From Bacillus sp. THAF10 (lineage in GTDB: Bacteria > Bacillota > Bacilli > Bacillales > Bacillaceae_I), in contig NZ_CP045403.1 in assembly GCF_009363695.1 (NCBI RefSeq), forward strand, positions 3,482,501 to 3,546,500: DNA of 64,000 nucleotides, written 5' to 3'. Below the pieces are notes generated by a model that searched no databases, was not told where the DNA came from, and saw only the letters and a program-made list of their open reading frames with translations. Shown here in pieces: positions 33,930 through 41,876 of the stretch. The position numbers were made by a program, and so were the translations under genes. How positions within the stretch are numbered: the stretch's first letter is position 1; every line of letters starts with the position of its first letter.

Positions 33930-35309
33930 CTATTCCAATTTTTTTAACGTTAATGAACGCATGCCTTTCTCTCTTTTCCCTAGTTCGACAAAAATAAAGA
34001 TAATGATAACAATTGCCCAGAATCTCGGAGATACAAAGTCAGATCGATACATCGATGTAATCGTAAGATGAATCCATAAAATTAGCGAATATAGGAAATA
34101 CTTATGCTCATTTCTTACCTTGAACAATCGATATGCTACAAACAAGAACATGAGCATAATGGCTAGCGAGCCAAATATCCCGTGTTCAAATAACAAATCA
34201 ATAAATATATTATTCGATGTCACGCTAAGTGGTCCCTGATGATGTAAAAATTTCGTTTGCGCTAAGAACCAGTAGCTTCCTGGACCGAAGCCAAATACAC
34301 TGTTCACCCAAGAGAAATCAAATAACCAGAACAACGGCATCACTAGCATATACAATCTGCTGTGTCGATGTATATCAAACAAAGTGTCAAAGCGACCAGT
34401 GATTGGCTCTAACATTCTTAATACAAAGTCCCACTGGACGACCATAAAAATAGCGATTGGTATAAGCAACAACAGGGTGATTTTTAGAATTTTTTTCTTA
34501 TTTTCAACCTTTGTTGTTAAAAAGATCACCATAAGTGCGCCTATGAGTAACGCCAAATTAGCATAACCACTTACAGAGAAGGAGAAAATTAATACAAACA
34601 AACATGGGATAAAGATCAGGATGAAATACCTCATTTTGCTCGCATAAATCATTAATCCTATTATCATGGCATCAATTAGGTAAGGAACTAAATAACTAGG
34701 CTCATCCGTAATCGATGTTAATCTGAAATTAAAGAGTACATTGGATTCTACACTGTGAACAAAGGATCTAGTATTCAAATCAACCATCGGATACCCAAAC
34801 ATAAAGTGAAGGAATTGCCAGATTCCGATAGCTGTTATTAACATTACACCATACAAGTACCATTTCGAAATGGATAGTAATGTTTCTTTACTTAAAATTG
34901 ACATAAATTTAAAGAAAAAATAAAATACCATTAAAAATAATGTGAGATTAATGATTCTATTTGGCATCGCCTGTGTCATGTAGTCCACATAATGAACAGA
35001 CAGCATGACCGTTAAATTAAAGAATGCAGCAAATATCGCTACAATTCCAGGTATGTAAATTGCACTTAAATATACTTTTTGTTCAATTCCTAATGGGTGC
35101 AGTTGCTTTCTTTCTTTAAAATGGACAAGGAACAAAAGGAACAATACACCTGCGGTTAAAAAAGTCACGAAAACAGAAGTTGGAAGTACTGGTGTCAGCT
35201 TTTGATACACCCCATAAACTGAGTAAGGTGCCAATAACATGAATAATCCCATAATGAGGAGAATTATCTTTTCCTTATGCTGCCTCAAGGCTGTAATTAG
35301 AGAACCCAT
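33930..35309 (-). CDS. Wzy-like O-antigen polymerase (TuaE-like)
   Basis: A 459-residue polytopic membrane protein with about 11-12 hydrophobic helices. A periplasmic-type loop in the last third contains RFDTLFDIHRHSRLYMLVMP and SVFGFGPGSYWFLAQTKF; that layout and the G-G-S turn with nearby His/Arg are typical of Wzy/WaaL polymerases. In a TuaE-like role it would polymerise lipid-linked repeat units outside the membrane. It ends 12 bases before gtaB, suggesting one operon polymerase-gtaB-tuaD. Function is inferred from topology and neighbours. Confidence 0.8.
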   Translation of the reverse strand: MGSLITALRQHKEKIILLIMGLFMLLAPYSVYGVYQKLTPVLPTSVFVTFLTAGVLFLLFLVHFKERKQLHPLGIEQKVYLSAIYIPGIVAIFAAFFNLTVMLSVHYVDYMTQAMPNRIINLTLFLMVFYFFFKFMSILSKETLLSISKWYLYGVMLITAIGIWQFLHFMFGYPMVDLNTRSFVHSVESNVLFNFRLTSITDEPSYLVPYLIDAMIIGLMIYASKMRYFILIFIPCLFVLIFSFSVSGYANLALLIGALMVIFLTTKVENKKKILKITLLLLIPIAIFMVVQWDFVLRMLEPITGRFDTLFDIHRHSRLYMLVMPLFWLFDFSWVNSVFGFGPGSYWFLAQTKFLHHQGPLSVTSNNIFIDLLFEHGIFGSLAIMLMFLFVAYRLFKVRNEHKYFLYSLILWIHLTITSMYRSDFVSPRFWAIVIIIFIFVELGKREKGMRSLTLKKLE

Positions 35310-35425
35310 TTAATCATACCAATCCTTTACTTTTCTTTTTAAACTTTTTTCTACTCACCTAATTAGATATAATAGCACATGTATTCCTAACACTTAAATA
35401 GTTTGCCCATATTACTATAACTCAT

Positions 35426-35453
35426 TTGATTTATGGGAAAAAAACTATATAAT
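35426..35453 (+). promoter_or_regulatory. Sigma-A promoter of the small lipoprotein gene
   Basis: TTGATT (35426-35431), 16 bases, then a perfect TATAAT (35448-35453), about 65 bases before the lipoprotein start. Confidence 0.65.
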
Positions 35454-35519
35454 ATGGAAAGAATATTATGTATCCGGACAAATAGTGCGGCTAAAAAATA
35501 CTACTTGTGGGGGAAAAAC

Positions 35520-35894
35520 ATGAAGTTGAAATTAATCTGTCTGTTAGCAATGATCACCATACTAGTAACCGCATGTGGAAATCAAGTCTTAGTTGTCCGC
35601 ACACCACTTGAAGGAGATCATTATATTAGAAGTAATATGGAGTCTCTTAATTGGCAGCATTTTTCTGATATGATTGCAAGTGATAGTGACATAAAAGAAG
35701 AAGATTTCCAAAAGCTAAAAACAACCTTAGAAGTTAACAAAAAAACCAGTTACATTATGGTTTCTAATGAGTTATATCGATTTAACACGGATGGAAAAAT
35801 GGTCTATTACACCGATTGGAAAGAAGAAAACGGTGTTTATAAATTAGAAGAGCTTGGTTTTCCGAACTATGATGCATCTGGAAATATGGAGTAG
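35520..35894 (+). CDS. Small secreted lipoprotein of unknown function
   Basis: A 124-residue protein with a lipoprotein signal: MKLKLICLLAMITILVTAC, with the lipobox LVTAC at residues 15-19. The ATG follows GGGGG; the longer in-frame reading upstream would precede the signal with 29 hydrophilic residues. The mature part is small and mixed alpha/beta (SLNWQHFSDMIASDSDIKEE and MVSNELYRFNTDGKMVYYTD). I recognise no family. It is the only plus-strand gene in the polysaccharide locus and has its own promoter and terminator. Confidence 0.75.
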   Translation: MKLKLICLLAMITILVTACGNQVLVVRTPLEGDHYIRSNMESLNWQHFSDMIASDSDIKEEDFQKLKTTLEVNKKTSYIMVSNELYRFNTDGKMVYYTDWKEENGVYKLEELGFPNYDASGNME

Positions 35895-35928
35895 AAAACA
35901 GCCGAAAGGCCGTTTTCTACTTTTTTTT
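35891..35928 (+). terminator. Terminator of the lipoprotein gene
   Basis: GTAGAAAAC and GTTTTCTAC bracket a GCCGAAAGGC mini-hairpin and are followed by TTTTTTTT. It overlaps the end of the convergent glycosyltransferase gene. Confidence 0.8.
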
Positions 35929-36714
35929 GTATTTGAACATTTCCTTTATTGAGTCAATATAAAAAGGGAAAGGTCTTTCGAGATGACGGTATTTTTTCAG
36001 AAACAAAAATGTCAGCATCGCAAAACCGATAGGAGTATTAAAGATCCTTTTAAACAATGGTCCCTTACTTAAAAACGCTTTATAGTTTAACCTTGTATCC
36101 ATGCTTGGTTTCCCATGATACACCACGATTTTAGGGACATAGCTAATTTCATACCCTTCCTTATACATCATATGAAGGAAGATGTTCTCTTCTCCACTTG
36201 GATAGGTAGCGCCAAGACCAAAATCTTCATCAAAAACCACCTTTTCTTTATCCACGACATTTAGGTTTAAGAAGATTTCGATGGAAGATTTTCTAAATAA
36301 ATCTTGAAAGCGCAAGGAAGCCTGTTCTCCTGATGGATAGTCCTTATAATATTCTTTTTTATCTGGGTCATATATTTGGTAGCAGACAATGCCTGCTGAA
36401 TGAGTTTGAAAAAAGTTACTCACTTCTTGAAAAGCGTTAGGCTCGTACCAGCAATCATCATCGGAAAAGGTGACAATTTGACCATTCGTGTACCCTATTC
36501 CCTCGTTCCTCGAATAAGACAAGCCTTTTCGTGTTAAAGAGACATGATGTTTTCGAAAAGTAAATTTATTTAACAAAGACTCCACTTTATCATGGTTATC
36601 TTGTGATACGACAATCGCTTCGAAATCTTTATATGTTTGATTTTCGAGACTTTGAAATAGTCGTTCTAGCTCTATTTCTCTCGTTCCTAGTGTAGGAATT
36701 ACAACACTAATCAT
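35917..36714 (-). CDS. Family 2 glycosyltransferase
   Basis: A 265-residue GT2 enzyme. The N terminus reads ISVVIPTLGTREIELERLFQ, and the donor-binding region is KGLSYSRNEGIGYTNGQIVT followed by FSDDDCWYEP, with the metal-binding DDD. Later comes LGATYPSGEENIFLHMMYKE, the catalytic-base region. The C terminus is basic with a hydrophobic stretch that may touch the membrane. It is the last gene of a run of four glycosyltransferases and a flippase read leftward. Sugar specificity cannot be read from the sequence. Confidence 0.85.
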   Translation of the reverse strand: MISVVIPTLGTREIELERLFQSLENQTYKDFEAIVVSQDNHDKVESLLNKFTFRKHHVSLTRKGLSYSRNEGIGYTNGQIVTFSDDDCWYEPNAFQEVSNFFQTHSAGIVCYQIYDPDKKEYYKDYPSGEQASLRFQDLFRKSSIEIFLNLNVVDKEKVVFDEDFGLGATYPSGEENIFLHMMYKEGYEISYVPKIVVYHGKPSMDTRLNYKAFLSKGPLFKRIFNTPIGFAMLTFLFLKKYRHLERPFPFYIDSIKEMFKYKKK

Positions 36715-36758
36715 TTATATCGCCCTCACCATTCTTTATTAAATCCTAAAATCCCGAT

Positions 36759-37676
36759 TTATTTTCGATAACCAGGTTGGAAAACTGTAAGCAGTGCAAG
36801 AACGGACGGCGGTAAGAGTAACGCCATCGCCTTTATGTTTGGATAATAATAAAAACTTTTTAATGAATACTTTAGTGAGTAAGCATAGCTCGTCCGATGC
36901 ACAGCTTTGGATAAATGCAAAAACCTTGATGACTTAAACTTTTTTTGTAAGGATTCATCCTTATGTCCTAAAACATCCGAGTATTTATGAAACAAGTAGC
37001 TCAATGCTCGGTGATGATTCTCACTTTTTCCACTTATTTGATTGGTGGCGTTTTTACTAATTGTATACCTTACATTAAACTCATTGTCATGTGACACCCT
37101 AGTGAGCTCACAGCACCGTATCCACAGATCATAATCCTGCATGGCAGGCAAATTAACATCAAATCCTCCTGCCTTAAGGAAGATTTCTTTTTTTACCGCC
37201 ACAGAAGATGTTGTACCAATATAGTTATCTTCAAATATTTTCGGATATAAATTCCCCTTTACGGTGGCCGGAATTTTTCTAATCACTTTCTTACGGTTGG
37301 TATTATACACAACCAGTTTCCCCGAATACACTAATCCAACGTCATCGTGCAGCTCAAAAAGCTTCTTTTGACTTTGTATTTTTTTCTTCTCCCACGTATC
37401 ATCATCGTCCAAGAACATCAAGATAGTACCGGATGCTTTGTCAGCACCGAGGTTTCTTGCAAAGCATGCCCCTTTACTGTTAGGAACTTTCATGTATTGG
37501 AAAGCAAAGTGATTTGTTTTATAACTAGACAGAAACTTCTCCGTTTCCTCATTTTCACCATCCATCACAACAATAACTTCATCCGGCTTTTCTACTTGCT
37601 CCTCTATACTCTGTAAGGCTTGAAGCAAAAGATGCGGCCTGTTATGCGTAGGGATGATGACAGAAATATTGTTCAT
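36759..37676 (-). CDS. Family 2 glycosyltransferase
   Basis: A 305-residue GT2 enzyme. Motifs: NNISVIIPTHNRPHLLLQAL, VIVVMDGENEETEKFL, KGACFARNLGADKASGTILM then FLDDDDTW (DxD), and GGFDVNLPAMQDYDLWIRCC near the acceptor site. It lies 12 bases after the GT4 gene and 44 bases before the next GT2, on the same strand. It likely adds one sugar to the lipid-linked repeat unit on the cytoplasmic side. Confidence 0.85.
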   Translation of the reverse strand: MNNISVIIPTHNRPHLLLQALQSIEEQVEKPDEVIVVMDGENEETEKFLSSYKTNHFAFQYMKVPNSKGACFARNLGADKASGTILMFLDDDDTWEKKKIQSQKKLFELHDDVGLVYSGKLVVYNTNRKKVIRKIPATVKGNLYPKIFEDNYIGTTSSVAVKKEIFLKAGGFDVNLPAMQDYDLWIRCCELTRVSHDNEFNVRYTISKNATNQISGKSENHHRALSYLFHKYSDVLGHKDESLQKKFKSSRFLHLSKAVHRTSYAYSLKYSLKSFYYYPNIKAMALLLPPSVLALLTVFQPGYRK

Positions 37677-37688
37677 AAACCTATCACC

Positions 37689-38822
37689 TTAACCCTTCAT
37701 TTCTCCTACTCTCTCCATAATAACAGTTTCATATTTATCTACAACAAACTTATTTTCCATCTGATTTAAATGTCTGGAAAGTGCCTCACCTTCCACTAAT
37801 TGCTTCTTGTTCAAATGGGATTGTATTGCTTCAGCCATTTCATTAGAATCCCCTACTTTAACGAGCGTTCCAAATTCTCCAGCATTTAGAATTTCCGCAG
37901 GGCCACATTCACAATCTGTCGAAACTACGGGAGTATTTACGTATAATGCTTCTACTAGAACATTACCAAAGCCCTCCCATTTAGAGCTCAGAACAAACAG
38001 GTCGGCACGATGGATGAAGGCATATGGATTATCTACAAAGCCATGGATGTCAATTGCATGGTCCATTTTTTCCGTTGAAATGATAGACTCCATTTCATCC
38101 TTAATTTTTTTCTTTCCATCTCCCAAAATGATTAGCCTTGCCTGCGGAGCAGAAGTTAGCACTTTTTTAAAAGCGTGCAGCAGCATGGGATAGTCCTTTG
38201 CTTCAAATAGTCTCCCAGCAGACACTATCGTAAATAAGCTTTTATCTTCTAACCATGGATGCTTTACTGGTTCGTTAGCCAACTCTTTTATCTTCTCGTC
38301 TATCACAGGATTATAGATAACGTTCACTTTTTCCCTTTGTAAACCTAAGAAACTTGCAGCGTTTTTTGCCACGCATTCTGATACCGCAACATAGCCATCT
38401 GCCTTCTTAAACAATCTTCTCATCACGCTTGGATAAAGATAGTGTAGCTTTGTCCGAGGATGTTGATAAGATTGCTTTAAATTAGTATGAAACGTAATGA
38501 TATGCTTCGTTCGTACCTTCGACATCCTCATGGCGATACTTGCAACAATATTGGCATTATCTAATCCAGAAACGAAGATATCAGGCTGCTCGGAATGAAG
38601 ATAGTGGCGAAGTTTAAAGATACTATAAAAGGTCTTACTCGCCCCTAAATCGACCAGATTCACCCTTGGAGATACCCGTCCGATGAGAGCCCCTTCCCGT
38701 TTAACCAAAACAAGGTCCACTCTATGGCCTTTTTCTGCTAAACCATTCGCGATAGTGATGACCACTTTTTCTGCCCCACCATAGGTTAACACTGGAATAA
38801 ACAAGGAAATATGCATGCTCAT
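37689..38822 (-). CDS. Family 4 glycosyltransferase
   Basis: A 377-residue GT-B enzyme. The N-terminal loop ISLFIPVLTYGGAEKVVITI and the C-terminal donor site with FVLSSKWEGFGNVLVEALYV (the E-x7-E motif) and TPVVSTDCECGPAEIL identify GT4. Its ATG overlaps the stop codon of the upstream GT4 (ATGA), giving translational coupling. It is about 40% alike by eye to that neighbour in the C-terminal region, suggesting tandem duplication and divergence. It resembles TuaC and TuaH of teichuronic acid operons. Confidence 0.87.
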   Translation of the reverse strand: MSMHISLFIPVLTYGGAEKVVITIANGLAEKGHRVDLVLVKREGALIGRVSPRVNLVDLGASKTFYSIFKLRHYLHSEQPDIFVSGLDNANIVASIAMRMSKVRTKHIITFHTNLKQSYQHPRTKLHYLYPSVMRRLFKKADGYVAVSECVAKNAASFLGLQREKVNVIYNPVIDEKIKELANEPVKHPWLEDKSLFTIVSAGRLFEAKDYPMLLHAFKKVLTSAPQARLIILGDGKKKIKDEMESIISTEKMDHAIDIHGFVDNPYAFIHRADLFVLSSKWEGFGNVLVEALYVNTPVVSTDCECGPAEILNAGEFGTLVKVGDSNEMAEAIQSHLNKKQLVEGEALSRHLNQMENKFVVDKYETVIMERVGEMKG

Positions 38823-39928
38823 TCTTTACCTTTGTCTAAAATCAAGCGTTCATAGCTGTCAGCACTATTTTTGATCGTGAAAAATAACGAGCGTTCTAGT
38901 AACTTCTCTTTAGGTAGAGGGTTTTCTAACGTCTCTTTGATCGCTTTGGACAGTCCAATATAGTCCCCCACTCTTACTAATGTTCCATACTTTCCTCTAT
39001 CTAAAATTTCACCCGGACCGCTTGGGCAATCTGTTGAAACAACGGGCGTCCCTACTGCAAGTGCTTCTGCTACTACGTTACCAAACCCCTCATAGGCGGA
39101 AGATAATACAAACAGATCTGCTTTTTTCATAAATGGATAAGGATTGGATTGGAAACCGATGAAATCTACAACATCCTGCAATTTATATTCCTCTACTAAC
39201 GACTCTAAATGACTTCTTTCCGGTCCGTCACCCACCAGCATCAGCCTCGCCTTCTTACTATCCTGCAGGACACGAAATGCATTCAATAAAGTTGGATAAT
39301 CCTTCGCTTTGTCAAACCGCCCTACTGTAACAACAACAGGAACCTCTTCATGGAACCAAGGGTGTTCCACTTCTTCCTCTGCTTTAGCGAGAAGCCCTTC
39401 TGTAACAACCGGATTATAAACAACATGAATTTTCTTTCTATCTATTCCTGTAATTTTGTAAAGGTCATCTGCCACACCTTTAGAAACACCCACCACATGA
39501 TCTGCAAAACGATAAAAGTGCTTTACTAATTTAGCAACAACCTTGAAATTACGGGAGTTTAGTACCTCCAATTGTCTGCTTATGTTCACCCTTGTACTGA
39601 CAATGAGATTTGTTTTAGATCTCGCCAGTAGCTTGGCAAAGATAACAGTTAAGTTGATATAATCCTTTGCTGAAATAAACGCGTCGGGTTTTTGTTCAGA
39701 CATATATTTACGGATGTCTGGAATACAAGATATCAGCCTAGGCTTCTTCAAATCAATTAAATTCACACCTGCTGGAACAAGGTCTTTGTATTCACCTTCC
39801 GCCTCAGCAACTAACAAGTCTACTTCATAACCACGATGGACAAACTCCTCTGACAGATTTAGGGTCATTCTCTCAACCCCACCGCCACGGAGATTAGCTA
39901 AAATAAAGGCAATTCTCATTTTCTCCAT
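38819..39928 (-). CDS. Family 4 glycosyltransferase
   Basis: A 369-residue GT-B enzyme: MRIAFILANLRGGGVERMTL, VTVGRFDKAKDYPTLLNAF, FVLSSAYEGFGNVVAEALAV (E-x7-E) and TPVVSTDCPSGPGEIL. The ATG used follows GAGGG by seven bases; an ATG three codons later is possible. It follows the flippase gene by 12 bases. Closely related to the downstream GT4. Confidence 0.87.
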   Translation of the reverse strand: MEKMRIAFILANLRGGGVERMTLNLSEEFVHRGYEVDLLVAEAEGEYKDLVPAGVNLIDLKKPRLISCIPDIRKYMSEQKPDAFISAKDYINLTVIFAKLLARSKTNLIVSTRVNISRQLEVLNSRNFKVVAKLVKHFYRFADHVVGVSKGVADDLYKITGIDRKKIHVVYNPVVTEGLLAKAEEEVEHPWFHEEVPVVVTVGRFDKAKDYPTLLNAFRVLQDSKKARLMLVGDGPERSHLESLVEEYKLQDVVDFIGFQSNPYPFMKKADLFVLSSAYEGFGNVVAEALAVGTPVVSTDCPSGPGEILDRGKYGTLVRVGDYIGLSKAIKETLENPLPKEKLLERSLFFTIKNSADSYERLILDKGKE

Positions 39929-39940
39929 GTAATATCCCTC

Positions 39941-41377
39941 TTATCTTCCAGTTTGTTTTTTCCATTTCTTCCATACTATATTGCGCGCATTCATAAGATT
40001 TAACAGGATTGCAGCCAACACAAAGGCAATTCCGCCAGAAGCAAGTTGCAAAATTAGTGCTAACACACCGATATTATCTTGTAATGGCCACAGGGCAAGT
40101 CCCATGATAATCGAGGCAATCATAACCTTGATAAAATCTATAACTGGAAAAGGCAATGAATGAATTTGAATATGAACGATGATCCAACTAATTATAACAG
40201 CCACTGCATACGCCGCTACTGTTGCCATTGCTGCGCCCTCTATTCCGTATTGAGGAATGAGCCAAAAATTCAGTCCAATATTTAGTAAAGCAGCTCCAAT
40301 AACAGGATAGATTTGGAGCGCCGTTTTCTGTTTTAAGTGGAACATAATATCGACACAATACAATTTAAAGCCTTTTAACAAAGCTCCAATGGCAATATAG
40401 GGGATGAGTGTTAGCGCATCCTCCCGAAAGGATTCCCCAAGGAAAAGATTTGCCACATTGGCTGATATTAAAACAAAGCCCGTCACGGCTGGAATCGCAA
40501 CCAAAAATATAAGGCTTGTATTCTTCTTTACTTGTTCATATGCAGCCAATTCCCCTTTATCTTCCATTACTTTTACTGCAATAGGATAAGCGGCTAAATT
40601 GATGACCATCATTAACGTAAAAATCGTTTGCTCTGATAGGTCGTATGTAACAGAATAAATACCCGTGGCACTAGTATTTAGTAGATAATCAATGATCAGC
40701 CTATCTGAGTTATGAATAACCACACTTAACAATAATGTAATGGTCAAAGGCATTCCATATTTCAAAAACTGCTGCATATACTCTTTTTGGAAGGCCTGAA
40801 CATTGATTCCAAGCTTCCAATATTTCAAGGTTGGTCTTAATAAAGTGATCCAAAACGCCACCATCAATCCAACCAATAAACCTATTTCTGCAAAGCCGGC
40901 ATAAATAAAAGCCGTTCCTAACACAAGTCCTAATGTTGTTCTGCTAAAAGCCAGCATTCCATAAGATTTTGGAGATAGCTTCGCTCGCATTAATGTTAGG
41001 TTCAGGGAATTCCATGACTGTGTCCAAGAAAACAATAAGGTTAACAGGATAAAGACAGGTGAAAAGTCTTTTCCTTGAAAAAAGAACATCGTCACTACAC
41101 CAACCACAAGCGTTGCTGCCACTAATCCAAGAAACGACAGCTTTATGGTTTCAAAAAAGCGGATATCTTCTTTATACCTTGGATAGTAACGAAGCAAACT
41201 TAGCTTCAGCCATTCAAAAACGACTGCGTTTATCATCCCTGCAATTGCGAAAACTAACGCATACATTCCATATTCTTCTGGTGATAACATCCTTGTGAAA
41301 ATAGCAATACTTGCGAAGCTAACGAGTGCAGGTACGCCATGCGATAAAAAATATGCAAAAGCATGCTTAGACATCAT
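39941..41377 (-). CDS. Wzx-like polysaccharide flippase (TuaB-like)
   Basis: A 478-residue membrane protein with about 12-14 helices. The N-terminal FAYFLSHGVPALVSFASIAI and FTRMLSPEEYGMYALVFAIA are typical of MATE/Wzx polysaccharide transporters. NSDRLIIDYLLNTSATGIYS in the middle is another family mark. It would turn lipid-linked repeat units outward. It is the first gene of the leftward glycosyltransferase unit, with GGAGG before two adjacent ATGs. Confidence 0.88.
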   Translation of the reverse strand: MMSKHAFAYFLSHGVPALVSFASIAIFTRMLSPEEYGMYALVFAIAGMINAVVFEWLKLSLLRYYPRYKEDIRFFETIKLSFLGLVAATLVVGVVTMFFFQGKDFSPVFILLTLLFSWTQSWNSLNLTLMRAKLSPKSYGMLAFSRTTLGLVLGTAFIYAGFAEIGLLVGLMVAFWITLLRPTLKYWKLGINVQAFQKEYMQQFLKYGMPLTITLLLSVVIHNSDRLIIDYLLNTSATGIYSVTYDLSEQTIFTLMMVINLAAYPIAVKVMEDKGELAAYEQVKKNTSLIFLVAIPAVTGFVLISANVANLFLGESFREDALTLIPYIAIGALLKGFKLYCVDIMFHLKQKTALQIYPVIGAALLNIGLNFWLIPQYGIEGAAMATVAAYAVAVIISWIIVHIQIHSLPFPVIDFIKVMIASIIMGLALWPLQDNIGVLALILQLASGGIAFVLAAILLNLMNARNIVWKKWKKQTGR

Positions 41378-41511
41378 ACATATGGTCCTCCATAACTTGA
41401 ATCAAAATTAGTGCATACCTTCCTTATTATACATAATTCGAGTGTTTACGAAAACTTTAGGAAAATGCTGTATAATGTCTTTTAGGCCAACTTTGTTAGA
41501 CACCGCAGTTG

Positions 41512-41610
41512 CCTTCCCCAAATGGCTCCGCGTCCACGAGGCGATGCTTCGGCTACGCCTGTGAAGTCTCAAGTCAACCGCTTCATTCCCGCTTAAGTCT
41601 TCGCCCTTGC
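41512..41610. repeat. Dispersed palindromic repeat, diverged copy 2 (inverted)
   Basis: Compared with the reverse complement of the copy near 14.9 kb, it keeps CTACGCCTGTGAAGTCTCAA, CGCTT-ATTCCCGC and the AGTCTTCG..TTGC end. The other half has drifted. Like copy 1 it lies between genes. Confidence 0.7.
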
Positions 41611-41642
41611 TACAATCCACAGCTATAAACTTCCATTAAAAC

Positions 41643-41683
41643 AAAAAAGCAAGGCTCGCGATTTTTCTTTACGAGCCTTGCTT
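41643..41683 (-). terminator. Terminator of the lytB-like operon
   Basis: On the minus strand AAGCAAGGCTCG and CGAGCCTTGCTT form a 12-bp stem ending in TTTTTTG. It is about 190 bases past the last stop codon. Confidence 0.75.
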
Positions 41684-41761
41684 CTTATTATTGATTGTAG
41701 TCGCAACCGTAAGGCTACTGGGTATCGTTAACATACACGTAATCAATGTTGCTCTCGTGCT

Positions 41762-41810
41762 CTTTTCGTGGAGGAAGATTAAAATATATGGCAATTTTCT
41801 TCCACGAAAG
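41762..41810. repeat. Inverted repeat with 18-19-base arms
   Basis: CTTTTCGTGGAGGAAGATT (41762-41780) and AATTTTCTTCCACGAAAG (41793-41810) pair almost perfectly around a 12-base AT-rich loop. There is no T run on either side, so it is not a standard terminator. It sits between the lytB-like stop codon and the terminator. Confidence 0.65.
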
Positions 41811-41876
41811 ATTGGAAAAGTCTTAAAGCCGATTTTTTCCTGGATAATCACAACAATCTTTTAGAAAAGAGCATTA

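Larger units (their letters stand above)
41378..41876. other. Intergenic region between the polysaccharide operon and the CWB2 array
   Basis: I find no convincing gene in these 499 bases. They hold the leftward start region of the flippase operon (a TATAAT near 41425 on the minus strand with a poor -35), a dispersed repeat copy, a terminator and a near-perfect inverted repeat (41762-41810). Confidence 0.6.

Noticed and set aside
41408-41851. Two short minus-strand frames (60-70 residues) before the CWB2 array
   Set aside because: One lies inside the dispersed repeat, the other spans a terminator and an inverted repeat; neither has a start signal or family-like sequence.
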